DNA of 64,000 nucleotides from Argopecten irradians (GCF_041381155.1 NC_091134.1:4336001-4400000); one strand, 5' to 3'; positions 23,751-37,018 are shown, counted from the first letter of the stretch. Notes: generated from the sequence alone by a model not told the origin. A program made the numbers and translations.

Positions 23751-25452
23751 TCGATTCCGAGATTACTGCGTGTCCGTTATATTATTATAACTCTTAGGTA
23801 AATGGGTAAGGTTTAGTTATTAATTATTGATAGGAAATGTATGATGTCAAACACAATTGATGATTTAACAAGCGGGCACGTATTTGTCAAATGTATGGAT
23901 TCGGATACGGGGACGAGTTTATCTGTTAATTCACAAGAAAAGCGAGTCTGAATAGCATAAAACATTACATCAGGTGTTGGCTATCCAGTACTGTATTGGT
24001 ATTTGTCACAAACTAGAGTGTTTAATGCGTAGTCGGTTCCCTGTAATTACTTATAACTTAATCCAAAGTGATAATTGTACACGTCTGTATAGCTGGTTAG
24101 TAAGTGAAAATAGAACACAACGTTTTGTATATGCGACAAATGAGCATTTACACACATAAGCGAAGATTTCTGAAATAAACAATCTCTCGGCTATAAGCTT
24201 AGGCTACGATATCATTAGTTATCTAAATCATTCCACGGACTCTCAACCTGAACGCTGCTGGTTTGACCATTAAGAAGGGCGACACGGGAAGCATTGTTTT
24301 TATTGTTTTGGTAAATTTGGTTCGGTCATGGATTTAATTTTGTGGATAAATTTGAAGAACATGTCATGATTTGTAGGCTCTTCAGAATATCATAAAAATA
24401 AATTACTTCCATTCCTACAACTCACGATAGTTTGATAGAAAGTGTGCCAAGCACCTTGAAAGCTCGCTCACCACATCCCTATTGTCGGCACATTTTTAAA
24501 TGAGGTTTCAGGTGAACGTGAACTTTAACAGTTGTAAGATTGATCGCACAATGGTGAACAGTTCATTTCAGAGGGACTTACAAATCAACTGTTTCATTAC
24601 ATTTCACTCGTGTACATTGCTTTATATTTTTTCTTCTTCTAAATAATAAGTAATATTATTTTAAGAGAATCGGTAATTGATTAAAAACTGATTACATCCG
24701 ATTTCATATTACAACCAACATATCAAGTCTCACTATTTAGCATTTATTTAAAAAAAACCCATATCAATGCATCCTAAAATGACAACACAAATCCGGAACA
24801 TATCATGGATTTGCAATTATGTATTATGAAACCACAAAAACAAAATAACATCAAGCGCGAAACCACTTTAAAAGACCATTGTTAACATTTGTAAGTTAAG
24901 GTGTATAAACGTGAAAATGTTAGTACATATCCCTTTTACGCCAATCAGTTTATCGCATACATATGTTATTTCTCTCTGCAACATAGCTCTTAGACTCCGA
25001 ACGTTCCCATGTAAATGATTGGATAAATGTGTCAAATTATATTAGAACTGAACATAATAAGGATCGCAGAAGTTCAACATTTCACATTAACTTGTAACTC
25101 AATAATCGAAATGGTGTTCACTCAAATCGTTTTAAGCATGTTATTATAGGAAAAAGATAATATTTTGCCCTCAATGTATCCAATCTTCAAAGACCCTATC
25201 TTCAATATAACCCTACATGAAAGTCATGCATTCCGAGAAAAAGACAATTATACATTGATATGGTATGTAGTGAATTGAATACTGTGTTTATTTATTTAAT
25301 GAAAAAATAAGTAATTAAGTGATACACTGTACTGATGCAGGCAGGTACAAGAATTATAATAAAAAAGACAAGTTTGTATTGCTTTGAAAAAAAACTATGG
25401 TCATTTTACTCCATAATTTATTAACATTCACACAGTTTGGACTCTGCTTAAG

Positions 25453-25552
25453 TGTTTACCATAACGAGTATTATTCGAAATTTGATGTTTACAATAACGA
25501 GTATGTCATGGAAATTAATTGTTTACAATAACGAGTATGTCATGGAAATTTG
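25453..25552 (+). repeat. 33-34-bp tandem triplication
   Basis: Three copies of 'tgtttacaataacgagtatg' with 'tcatggaaattaat'-like tails begin at 25453, 25486 and 25520. The first is the most diverged. Confidence 0.8.
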
Positions 25553-26573
25553 AAAGTTGTTTGCAGAAACTCCCGACAGTTTTGCCCCTATCATAATACA
25601 ACTATCATTGTGTCACTGTTAAATTACTCAGTGTATATTGAGTTAGCCAACCTTGATACAAAACTTAGATGAAGTTTCAATGTTAATAAGTCCAGACCAG
25701 AAGTAGCGTGTGTTATCCTTATGAGAAATCAACTACATTAACTGGCTGTCGAAATAACGTAAATAAAATAATATAGATTATGACATAAAATATGGATTCA
25801 TATTCTTTTTTTGTTGGTAGGTTTTCAAGTATATTGTTTTATCGTAAGAGATATTGTGACAAATTATATCAATAGCTGAACAAAAATGAAAACATGCATC
25901 GCTAGCTGTGTCACAAACTATAAATCTACTTAGCGCATGTTAAGCATTTGTACAACAAATTGTTGACATGCCTCTATATTAAGTGGAGGAAACCTAAGAA
26001 ATGGATGGAGGAAACCGCACAGAGGAAAGCTGCCATGTCATTGAGCAGTCAACAGTTCATCCTTACAACATTTGTGGAGAATACGAACTGTGATAAAGGT
26101 CAAAAAGGTTAAATTCAGAACCAACAAACTGAAGGTGACTGTGTTCTCCTTGTTCTAAAAACATTAAGATACGAAAATAAAACAAAACACTGATTTTATT
26201 TAATCATTTCATTCAAAACGTATAGGGTAACTAGTTTTTTTCGAATGTTCTCTCATGCCGTTCTTGTACTGAATCATGTTTCCCCTTACATAATCTTCTG
26301 ATCCGAAGCTAGACAGATCTGTTAGTAAATCATTAAAACTCAATTAGCAAAATATATCAAATGTGTAAAACAATAGCTATATGTATCACGTGATATTGAT
26401 AAACACACAGATTACCGGCACTCTAGAGAACAATGGGATGGCATTCATTTGACCTTGTATTGCAAGTGTGTAATTAAACACTATAATTAATTCATGAATG
26501 TTTGATACCCGATTATTTAAGATCCAAGCAGACAATACGGTTTCTGCTGCTAACAGACATACCATGATATGAA

Positions 26574-26587
26574 CACTAGATGGCGTG
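26574..26587 (+). promoter_or_regulatory. Candidate CTCF-type site
   Basis: The bases 'cactagatggcgtg' match the conserved CTCF core CCASYAGRKGGCR except for the first base. The site lies 3 kb upstream of the neuropeptide gene, between it and the next promoter-like block. A single motif match is weak evidence. Confidence 0.3.
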
Positions 26588-26931
26588 TCTGTACAGGTAG
26601 CCTATATCATATTATGGTCAAAACAACATCGCAGCGGATGTTTTGTCATCGTATTATCTAGTTACACTGTCTTTGTTTTACAAATAATGAACTTATATAC
26701 TAATGTATATTGCTACATTATGTAAATTTGATGACAAAGGTTGTTCTCTTTGAATTATTGAATCCATATTGCACTACATATAGGTGTCAAATATCGACAT
26801 CTTCAAATTTATATGAAATCAACTTTTCATGAATTCATGGTATTCAAGAAACCTATCCAATGATGAATTGAATACATTTTGAAGTTTAAACACTTATAGT
26901 TAAATAGTGTTCATGAATTAAACGCATTCGA

Positions 26932-27597
26932 GGAAACCTTTCCAAGGAAATTCTCATGTTTGTTTCCACATCCCAATTGGCAAGAAAAGTTTACTTTGGC
27001 GGTCGACACAATATCCTCGTCGACCACTAGTCCGTATCTATTTGTTACATTAATTTAAGTGTATTTCTTTGTTTATCTGTATGGCTAGTAGTTGACAGTA
27101 CTAAGAGCGTACTGTTTTGGCTGTATGTAACCATTGACATTTACTTATTTTGTAGTAAATCTTTGAAATAAACTAATTGTATATCCAGTGTTATCTCGAG
27201 CGAAAATCCCTATGATTTTGTCTTTTATGAGAAAACGAACGAAACAATATATTGCGAATTCGCTCAAAGAGTATTATAACATACCCAAAATAAAACGCGA
27301 CCAAAACAACTGAACATTGGGTATTTCAAGAAACCTTTTTAAGGAATTCCTCATTATTGTTCCAATCCCACTTTATAAGTAGGTAAGTAACCATGGAGAT
27401 ATTTCCTTTGTCCTGAATTACCACATTTAATGTAAATAGATTATATGGCCAGTTATTTTCGAGCCAAAATTCCCAGGCTTTTGTTTTATGAGAAAACCCA
27501 ATTTTAACAAAATATGATATCGCGATATATTTACTCAAAGAGTGTTATAACATACCCATCATTAAATATTTTTGCAAATTAAAACGTGACCAAAACA
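26932..27597 (+). repeat. Diverged tandem duplication (~270-375-bp units)
   Basis: Unit 1 (about 26932-27306) and unit 2 (about 27331-27597) share, in order, 'gaaacctttccaaggaa', a 'tttccacatccca' block, a 'cgagcgaaaatccc' block, 'tttatgagaaaac', and 'ctcaaagagtattataacat' with 'acgcgaccaaaac'. Length differs by internal indels. A shorter relic of the first block lies near 26840. Confidence 0.6.
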
Positions 27598-28686
27598 TTT
27601 TAATTTCGAGAAAGAACGGAAGCCATATTCATTTGGAAAGTCGTGATAAAGAATATTAGAAATGGTGTGATAAAGTGACGGTTAACATCGAACAACGCTC
27701 ATGATGTTTAGCAGTTGATGCAAAATCTCGACAAATCTTCAAGGGTATTTGATATTACAGATAGAACAGTGTTAAAAATTCAATTATATCAAGCTATTCG
27801 TTGTCAAAATCTCATATTAACTAAAACCACGCAATGCAAACACAACCTCTGTTTTCAATGTTGATCGTGTTGTAGATAATGACAGTAAACGCCAATGATA
27901 TTATTTACGAGGACAATAGTATCATTAAAAGTGCCTATGTTATGTCTGATATGGAAAAGATAGGCACCCCCGCTCTTCTAAGGAAAGTAACATAAATAAT
28001 TATATGGAATGTCAAAAGCATTCTTTGAATTCCTTTCCTTGAAATAGCACATCATTATTATAACTCCGTAATGTCGTATCTGTTCCATTCACAACGTTTA
28101 TTTATAGCTTTCTTTGATGTTGCTCTTTCTAACACACCGAGACTGGAATATCACAAGTCTGTAGCTCTCTTCCTATTCCGATATCATCAGTCAGACGAAA
28201 ACACAGAGGCTTTTGCCAAAGTTTCTGTCCCATAATATTCGGCTAAGTGTCACGCGATTGAGTCTTTCAAACAGCTAGATCGTGTCAGTTCTAATTCCAC
28301 GTCTCTATCACAATCTCCCCAACTTTATTACAAGAACAAAAAGACCACAGTTAAATCCCAAAGGGTTTGATTGTGTCAGCTTCAATGCTTGGCGACTCGC
28401 GGGCCGTTAAGTTCTAACAGAATCTCTATTGACACGGTGAAACAGTGTAGTTATTACGCTGACATTCAAGAACACCTATATCCGGTCTTGTACATTTTGC
28501 AAAATCGTAAAATGGCGAACCGGAAACACTAGATCACTGATCAAACCGTTAGATTCGTAACAGAGAGAATGTTTCCACTACAACTTAACTAGCGTTTTGT
28601 ACACGTGTCACCTTGTTGATACGATTCCTTGTCAATGGGACCACTATAGAGAATGTACAAGTGCTGCCGTGTCTTAAAGAGAGCAC

Positions 28687-28779
28687 CTACAATTGATTAA
28701 TATGTCTCGAATCCAGCTGTGGTAGTAATTCCTGTAGTACATCTGGCCCAATGGCTCCATCCGGTCCTTCTTCGTACAT
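28687..28779 (-). CDS. Possible short coding segment, unrecognised
   Basis: Thirty codons from ATG to TAG begin MYEEGPDGAIGPDVL and end RHINQL. Composition is protein-like and GC-richer than the surroundings. The frame stays open only a few codons upstream of the ATG, with no good acceptor, and there is no donor before the stop. It could be a terminal exon relic or chance. I do not recognise it. Confidence 0.2.
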   Translation of the reverse strand: MYEEGPDGAIGPDVLQELLPQLDSRHINQL

Positions 28780-29062
28780 TGTCAACACAAATAGTCTACA
28801 TTAACTTTTCGCAGCGAAAGCCATCACCGTTGTAGGAAAAGTGCGTTAGGTTGTGTTTCTTGTTCTTACTGATAAAGAGTTGTTTGATGATGTGGCAGGT
28901 TTTTTTGTGGTAAATGAAAGACCAGTACACCAGAAATCTACCTTTAACCTCCCTTAGATGAATCTCTTAGAAATAACTCAAAACAAGAGTGTTAATCTTT
29001 CCTTTCACTTGAAGCACTCAGCCTAGAGTAATGTTGGCAGTATGTCATTTTAATTACTATTG

Positions 29063-29124
29063 TGACGTCACTTTTACATGACGTCATTTAACCATTGCGC
29101 TGAATCTAGACATCAATATGGCGG
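29063..29124 (+). promoter_or_regulatory. Double CRE plus YY1-type promoter block
   Basis: Two consensus CREs (tgacgtca 29063-29070; atgacgtcat 29078-29087) precede 'aatatggcgg' (29115-29124), a YY1-like motif that overlaps an ATG. CREs followed by a YY1 motif over the first codons is a common animal promoter layout. No downstream exon is confirmed. Confidence 0.4.
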
Positions 29125-29210
29125 ACAGGCAGTTATGTACGTCAAAGGAAACAAATGTTGCTTTTCTGCAGATGCAAAAGACAGTTAGTTGGTTTTCGTT
29201 TGAAAATTAA
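29118..29210 (+). CDS. Possible first exon starting MADRQL, unrecognised
   Basis: The ATG inside the YY1-like motif opens a 30-codon frame (MADRQLCTSKETNVAFL and on to a TAA). A GTACGT donor-like site after MADRQL could end a short first exon in phase 1. No later exon was found. The case rests on the promoter context. Confidence 0.25.
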   Translation: MADRQLCTSKETNVAFLQMQKTVSWFSFEN

Positions 29211-29384
29211 CTGAAATTGATGTGTTGTACTTAAAATGTAAACGGTATGATATGGAAATGAAAATAGCGTTTTGGGGTGTGGTTTGATGTGTTTCTGTCA
29301 AGGTTAAAGAAGATAATAAAAATATACTAAACCCATTTATGCCTGATTGAGAGAGCGCATGGTAATATTACCTCATAGTATTAC

Positions 29385-29431
29385 CTTGTGTGCGATAGTG
29401 TCTTCCCCTGCGGCTCGGGTACTGCTGCCTT
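29385..29431 (-). pseudogene. Exon 3-like relic upstream of the neuropeptide gene
   Basis: One frame reads RQQYPSRRGRHYRTQ, followed by GTAATA. Bases line up with exon 3 over GAAG-CAGCA, CCGAG, AGG, AGAC and TCGCA up to the donor. The block lies about 5.8 kb upstream of the signal-peptide exon, so it cannot belong to that transcript as assembled. The matching frame is not phase 0. It may be a remnant of a duplicated precursor gene; chance similarity is possible. Confidence 0.25.
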
Positions 29432-30458
29432 CTTTGACAATACTATAAGTCAATTATGCTTTTCAACCAGGACATAAAGGATAAATATATGCCGATTATA
29501 ATAATTCACAAAATAACTTTGTAGTACTTTTATTAACCTTCTGGATGTTACCGTCGTATTTATGCATGTGTCGATCTACGAAATCAGTGTCATACCATAA
29601 AAGTTAAATATTGATATATTTTTAGTTGTTTGTATTTGTGATGCGGGTTTTAAGCATTAAATTGTAATCTCTTTTTCTCGCATATTTTTAAGGAAATTGT
29701 CTATTTTACTACAAGTTTTGAAAAGACAATTTTCTCTGAAAATCGCGATTTAATCCCATAGCTAATACAATAATAGGTCTAATTTTATTATGTCGACCAT
29801 CTGTCGACCGTTTTTGAAGCTGTATCATGATAAATACTTATATTGATATATAGCGTGTACGACAAAGGTATTGGGACCTCTGACCATACTTAAATATATA
29901 ATTTAATTTGGCTGTGAAGCGGTCAATATATCTTCATTCACATGAGAAGCTTATGTGTACTGCTAGAGTCACCAATTGCTTATAATCGAAGGTATACGTT
30001 ATTAGGGCACCAGATACATCTCCCTAGAGATCGTCATGTACAGCGGAATGGTAGCATTATACATACTTAGATATTCGACCTGGAATGTATATGATATGCA
30101 TTTATTGATAAATTGATCGACTGAATGATTAATTGATTACCATATTCATTTATTCATTAATTTATTCATTAATGCATTTACTATATTTACTTCCATCTTT
30201 TGAATCTAAATCTGAAGCTAAATGAAAATTTGTTTATGACAAACTCAATGCAAATAATCTACTTAGTATCAATCGAAGCATAAGTGATAAATACTGCATA
30301 TACACTATATCGTCAAGTTGGAAACAAAAAATATGAAGATGATGTATGCTAATTATTTTACCTATGGATAAATATTGAGGTGATTTTAAATAATCAATTA
30401 GAAATAAAGGTTTATTTATGAATTCGGAAAATTTACTACCAAGTGCTTACACGCTTAC

Positions 30459-30545
30459 CCCTTTTGTGAGTTGAAAATCGCCCGCTGCTATTCCTCGTTT
30501 TTGCGCAGCTACGAATGCTCGCCCGATCGGGAACCGTCGAGACAT
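30459..30545 (-). CDS. Possible first exon starting MSRRFPIGRAF, unrecognised
   Basis: A GC-rich 29-codon frame in AT-rich surroundings runs from ATG to a GTAAGC donor in phase 0. It contains QKRG, which recalls the QKR of neuropeptide exon 2, but nucleotide similarity is weak. No hydrophobic signal is present and no partner exon was found. Confidence 0.22.
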
Positions 30546-31388
30546 TGCGCACACGTGGTGATGTGTTTATTTGTGGGTTTCAAACAAATTAAAGAAAATG
30601 AAATATATTTTAATAACTTATACCCCGAATTTCTTGGTAAATAACTTTTGACATTGCTGGGGGGGGGGGTATAATTTTTTTTTTCACATTCCTTTTCCGG
30701 TAAGTGAATATGAGCGCAACTTTATGCAGGAACTCATCTTTTAATATTTGATTATAATCCGACATTTATCAAATAAGCGTATATGATCAATGAAAGTGTA
30801 TACATATTTTAGTATATTTATTGAAATCAGAAGAAAATTTTCTTAGTGTGATGATTTTGGGAGGTTTTAAATCTTATGATAGACGGAGTATTTAGGGCGG
30901 AAGCGGTTTCCTGTAGCTACACTCTAACGTTTTAACTCAATGGCAGGACAGCAAAATGTTCCTCTTTCCCTCGACAACACCGACAATATAAAACCTCCCC
31001 TGGTAATAAACAATGACAGAAGAAATGTGAAATCCAGACTGTTTTGTTATGCTTATGGAGAGTACTGTACGTGCAAGCAGATAAATGTATCAGACTGTTC
31101 AGCGTCGACCGAGCGAACCCAGACGATTGTTGGTCGCTATTTATCTACTCTTTCTGGCTATGAGAATCTGTGGCCGTACGTACGATTTACAATACGACCA
31201 CTGCGAGCTCGGCATGGACATGTCAACGTTAACAATAGATTGTGTACATTTCGAAGTATACTCCTTTGACTGTTACGTTATACAGACAAGCAAATACCAT
31301 TTAAAACATTCGGTCTTCAGTGTCTGACACGTGGAATGTATTCGGATTGGTCGAAATGTCACTATTCAGTCAGGCATATTTCAGAGTT

Positions 31389-31520
31389 ATCTGTCCTTTT
31401 GGGTAGGTATTGATTGTGATGTCATGTGTTTGCGAGCGTAACGTCATACTTTTCGGTGAAAACGGCGTGAGTTTCACAAAACAAATCACGTCACAATCAA
31501 TACCTACCCACAAGGGAGAT
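31389..31520 (+). mobile_element. Small palindromic (MITE-like) element
   Basis: Inverted arms 'gggtaggtattgattgtga' (from 31401) and 'tcacaatcaatacctaccc' (to 31509) match over 19 bp, with looser pairing outwards to 31389 and 31520. The centre is CRE-like (aacgtcat) and CpG-containing. No target duplication is clear. An open frame on the minus strand (31370-31720) crosses it and is discounted. Confidence 0.6.
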
Positions 31521-31863
31521 AAGCAAAGCGCAGCTCTCTGCGTATAGCGAAGGTCTACTAACCAGGACACGTGTGTGAGCATATAGAATCCAATACATTC
31601 CAGTACCCCTTGGACTTTGAAATCGTGTCCCACGGGAAAAGTCTTGCGCCTCCATGCAGGCTGCCATGTTTTAATTCTCGTTATCAGCACGACGAGATTT
31701 GAAATTTTCTCTGTAGACAAAACGTGTCATCAGGATACACTTTGAAATTACTGTTATTAGTTTTATATAACTACACAAAGACAAGAACGGCACAATTAAT
31801 GTACTGGTCAAAATGATATAATTTGTGTCAAGCGCTCGGCACCGACAACCGTGACGTCAGGAC

Positions 31864-31883
31864 ATCTTTGGTGCCAAAGATGA
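31864..31883 (+). repeat. Short perfect hairpin
   Basis: The sequence 'catctttggtgccaaagatg' is a 9-bp stem with a 2-base loop, next to a GACGTCA motif. Function unknown. Confidence 0.5.
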
Positions 31884-32099
31884 CGGCACATAATCCCGCG
31901 CTTTTATACATGACATGTTGCCAAGTTTTTCCCCTTTGAGAGAAACAAGATCGAAAGGATAAACTATTCCAGTTGAATATTTCTTTCTGACCTGTATGTG
32001 ACGACTGTCAATGTATTGTTAGACACAAAGCATCCATCAATAGTGTTGAGAGATAGCATTTAATAAAACAGTTTTAGTCTCGTTCTGAGTTTATAATTC

Positions 32100-35000
32100 T
32101 AATTATATTTACATTTCTTACATGTACAAAATGTAGCTGCGCTCTTCTGAGGCTTTGCCTTAAATTCATATTATTGTATTTTGAAAAGACTTAATAGCCT
32201 ACAGTCGTCAGTAGATTTTGTCGACGTGATATACTATTCATATTCTAAAATGCATATCCCCTAGCTGTTGTGATTTAACATGTTAAAAGACTTTTTTGTT
32301 CTAGACGCTATTGTCAATAAATTTCCATAGGAATATTAATTCAACCTGTAATGCATTGTAAATTTAGATTTGCATTACAACTGTAATTAAATCTGAGGAC
32401 GAGTACAGCTTTTTCTGATTAGTCTAGTACCAAGACGTAGTACGTCCTAATCTTACATTGGGTACATGCAAATTAAAACAAAACTCAAAAGTGTAATTAT
32501 ATCAATGTTATAGGAATTTCGAGATAATCCGACACTTGTAAACTTGCTGAGTTTTTTTCTGCATCAGCTGATGATTTGTATCAATTCATTTCTATGCGGT
32601 GAACAAATCAATCATTTTAGTGTAATTCAGTGGCGAATCTAGGCGTTACATGTCCCTACTGACCTTGATATCGTCTAAATAATATATGAGACGTGGAAAA
32701 CATATCATCCAAATATGAATACCTAAACGTAGAATTCCCGACAGGGCTTGTCATGTGTCGCCTTCCTAAGGCTTGTTGACGAGAATTGCTCCTGATCTGA
32801 TACAGTGCTGACCACTGCAACAGAACAAATAAGCAGCAGCGTTTGAAGATATTTATCATCAACTTTTACAAATAATAGTCTCATATGATATTTTCCCAGT
32901 TTCAAATAGAAAATAGAATGTAAATTGTGGTATCAACAATTAATTGCAACATTCAACATATTTTGAAGGTATCGAATACTTTTAGTGATTATTTTAGTTT
33001 GAAAATCACAAAAATATTGTCAACACATGTCAGGTTATGGTAGAGGTATTGCTACAAATCACAGACATGATAACAAAACCATCAAAAATTATATTTTAAA
33101 AAAAAAACTAAGAAAAATAGTTCAATGTATAATTATTTCAACGCTGTTGAAAACGCGGATATATGGAGTGTTCATTTCATCAATAATCAATTCATTAAAA
33201 TATCGTAAACCGAAACAAGTGTTTCGAAATATGTTTTACATGTAGTTTATCTCAGTGAAGAAAAACGGTGCTAAATACCGATCTTGATATAATATCCCCA
33301 TGTCAGAGTGAAATGACGCCAAAACTGAGGCTTGTTAAGGACGATGAATGAGTCCGAATGAAAGAAAAGTCGTAAAGGAAATCTAAATTTACAAACTACA
33401 TGCATACTTTACGGTTACGTATTGGTTAATCCATGTATGACTCAACATGGATGCCACATTTCTACATATTAAACGTCCATACAGTATTAATAACAATTTA
33501 TGTATTTTTAACGAATTGGCAAAACTTTTGGCACACACAATTCACAATGCTAGAATATTGGTTGTACGATCAATTAATGTGTATAATTATGTTTAATTAA
33601 TCTTAAATATTGAAGCATTTACTTTTCCAAAGCAAAGGATGTGATCTAGTGAATAAATTACGACTTGTGGATAAGTGATGCACTATTTTTGTTTTCATAA
33701 AGAATCAAGTTTAGATGAATGGTACAAAACCATTCTCTTCCTTGTTTTATCTAAGGAAAATATATTTGATTCACGTTCCGGTCCTCGTGAAATTATCCCG
33801 TTGTATATTCATAAGTTCTGTATGAATGCCAAACACATGATAAAATCAATTATAAATATGTACTGGAATTGATTCCGAGATCATTATTACAAGATAGTTT
33901 TGGTAGATTACGTATATACATCATCGTAGCAAGTGGTTGTAGTCGGCTTGCCAGCAGCCTTTCATGGTAACAAAAGTACAGATGTATATGGATATTTCGA
34001 TGTACCGATGTCCTGTAGGTGCAAACTTCTGTGGATAGTTAGCTATCTACGGAAGCCCAGTACAAGTAAATGGATACAGACATTCTCTGAATATACTGGA
34101 ATCCGAATGGTCAGCCTAGATTTAATTTGAAAGCAATTTTAGAAATTATGTTTAGAGATGAAGAATACCGCTTTGAATATAGGAATATGTGCAATTCTTA
34201 AGTCATCCGATATAGATGTGCGCAGTAATATCCGATATTTCATATTTGAAATCAAATATATTTTGAACATATTTAACAATTTTTAAGCATCCGAAAATCA
34301 ATTATGGAAGATTAATATTGACATTTAGAAAAAAGTTCATGCAAATACAAGATAAATGATAAACTAAACCAAATAGGAGATGCCATACATCATTGTGAAA
34401 ATATGAAATTACATGTAAATGACCCGTAAAATCCTCCTAAGTTTCCGTAGCATCGTGATCAGATAACTAGTACAGTACCACCTATGTGGTAGATCGCAAC
34501 CAAATGCTTAAGCAATTGTTTTCTGTTTCTCGTAAGTCGTGTAGATATTCAATAAAGAAGCTAAAAAAAGGTTCCGGTCCAAGTTTCATCCATGTAATCC
34601 AGAACGTAAAAATTATGACAGAAAAGCATTAGGAAACTTCTTCCTGTTATGCTTTCCAGAGAGGAATTTCAAGTTAGGTAATGTCTTAGGGCTATGGAAT
34701 GCTTGAAAACATACGACATAGCTCCAAAAGGCAAGTTTATTGTCGAACGTTTAGAAGTACTCATTTTAGAAGTCATATAGTCAAAACATTCCGAACTATG
34801 TACCTTACCGATGTTCCACATAAGTTTCAGTATCGTGTTCCTGATGTGGAGGACTAGTTGTTAAATTTCAGATACTTTAACATCACTCCACCACCGTGAC
34901 CCCACGACCCCACGACCCCGCGACCCATACGCACCTGTGAACCAACAAACAAATCAGAAGATCTGTTATTACATGCATCACACACAGGATGTTTTGTAAT

Positions 35001-35700
35001 TGACTATGACGATTGAAATAGCGCACTGTCAATTCCCTCAATTCCCTAAAGATTATGTCAATCGAGCGCCCTTTGCTCAGCTCAATAGATGGTAAATAAT
35101 ATATGATCCATTTTGTCAGCAGCAGATTGCGTATAGCCGCGGGCATCATAGATGGCCCACTGAATGGGTATGCATTAATGATGACGAGCACTGCAGATCC
35201 TTGTTCGATAAATGTCTCCAGGTACAGAACAGGATTGGCAGTGGTGTCATGGTATTATGTCCGACGACCTTCTCCATAGGGTCGCACAGTCCTGTAGTGA
35301 TTAAATCAGTGCTCCACATCATGGTCAAGGTAACAGAGGTTAAATTGTTTGATATTTCGTCTCTAATATTCACTATTTAGTAGCGATGACCAATTTTGAC
35401 CTTTCACCAGCTTCCCCCACACCATGACGACCGTAAGAGTTAACCGCCATCTCCCCACCCATCGGTTGCAGATGCCAAGTAGTCTAGATGTACGAAATTC
35501 TTCATCTAACCATCTAACTCTTTTTGTGTGAAGTCGAATGTTTGATCATCAATAAATGAAGAAAGATAATTCATGAATTCAATTGAACGGTTATGCTTGA
35601 AAATAATTCCATGTACCTCTAAGGTCTGTATGTTTAAATTATTGGATTGTTCTGTCTTATTTTGTTGCATTTTTACAATGATTATTATTTTGAATATCTC
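32100..35700. other. Non-coding stretch, no gene supported
   Basis: AT-rich sequence with scattered short open frames. The segment near 34883-35373 is somewhat richer in GC and has overlapping minus-strand frames (one includes LYLETFIEQGSAVLVIINAY), which could be a decayed exon. No splice sites frame it convincingly. A short 'ccacgacccc' repeat lies at about 34900-34920. Confidence 0.4.
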
Positions 35701-35724
35701 AAGCAACGTAAAATAAAGATTTTA

Positions 35725-36970
35725 ATACCATGTATACATGTTGAAGGTTTCTCATCACAATTTGTTATGATACTATGTATGTATCATAAGATATCTAGTC
35801 CCTACTCAATATTAACTAACAGATGGAGGTCGAAAGGTTACGAAGGTGAAAGGTCATGTACACTAATTTTATTATATAAAGATAACGCACTATCTACACA
35901 GGCCAGCTACTGCAATAGTTAACAGATTTGATATGGACACAAGTCAATGTCAGTAATTTGTACCTTTGCTTTGGAATTGAAGCTGTTTGTTTTCTTAATG
36001 GATTCTATCGGGGAAAAAGGGGAAGTCGAGTACCCGATCTCCCTTAAATGTCTTGTCCATCTGGGTGGGTTATGGTTATTTATAATTAGAAATCATTGTG
36101 GCGGTTTTGTATCACCCATTTGTTTATTGTTTTGAAATATTAACTTGCGAACAGAAAGTCTATTCTAAATGGTCATTTAATTAATAAACGGACAATTTCA
36201 ATTCAATCACACTCGTCTGTGTTTGTCCTTTGGTGCAACAAGCTTGTCCTGTCCCGAAGTCACGTATAATAAATAATCAAAATGCATTTTATTATAATCT
36301 TTACATGCTGAAGGTTTCTCATCACAATATTGTATGATACTTTGTATGTACCGTAAGATATAGTCCCTACTCAATGTTAACTAATAGATGGTGGGAGCGG
36401 GGATACGGAGAAAACGTCATGCGTACTTATATGATGTTATATAAAGAAAGTGCACAGGCCAGCCAATGTAACAGGTGTCAGGTTTGATATGGACACAAAA
36501 GTCAAGGTCAGTAATTTGTACTTTGATCTTAAATTTAAGTTGCCCACCTCCTCCCCAACATGCTCTTTTTACTTGAGTTGAGATTTTAATGGGGTATTAT
36601 TTAATAATGTTTTTAATTATTGATATAAATGTTACATATAATAACACATTTCGTTTATACCAGTTCATAACCTTGTTTGTGCGGTGTGATTTCTGAAGAC
36701 CTTTGATTTTATACATCTTAATATTTTTACTTATTGGTGTTTTTGTACAACTCTATGGAACATATATTTATACTTTTGTGTGGCGGTTTTGTATCTCCAC
36801 CTTGTACCAGACGTTTATATCATACCTTTGTCCATTGATTTGAAATATCAACGTGCGAACAACAAGTCTATTTCAATTGTCATTTAGTCAATAAACGGCC
36901 AATTTCAATTCAATCACATTTGACTGTTTTTTTTGTTTTTTTTTTGTTTTTTTTGTTTTTGTTGTTGTTT

Positions 36971-37018
<48 letters not shown>

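Larger units (their letters stand above)
23780..28680. other. Non-coding stretch upstream of the neuropeptide gene
   Basis: Apart from the short repeats and the motif listed separately I see nothing that supports a gene. The open frames at 23974-24159 (+) and 27326-27538 (-) are short and cross duplicated non-coding sequence. Confidence 0.45.

Noticed and set aside
31370-31720. 116-codon minus-strand frame
   Set aside because: It runs across the palindromic element at 31.4 kb and has no domain.
34883-35373. Overlapping minus-strand frames with protein-like stretches
   Set aside because: No clear splice sites, no recognised family; kept only as a note in the region entry.
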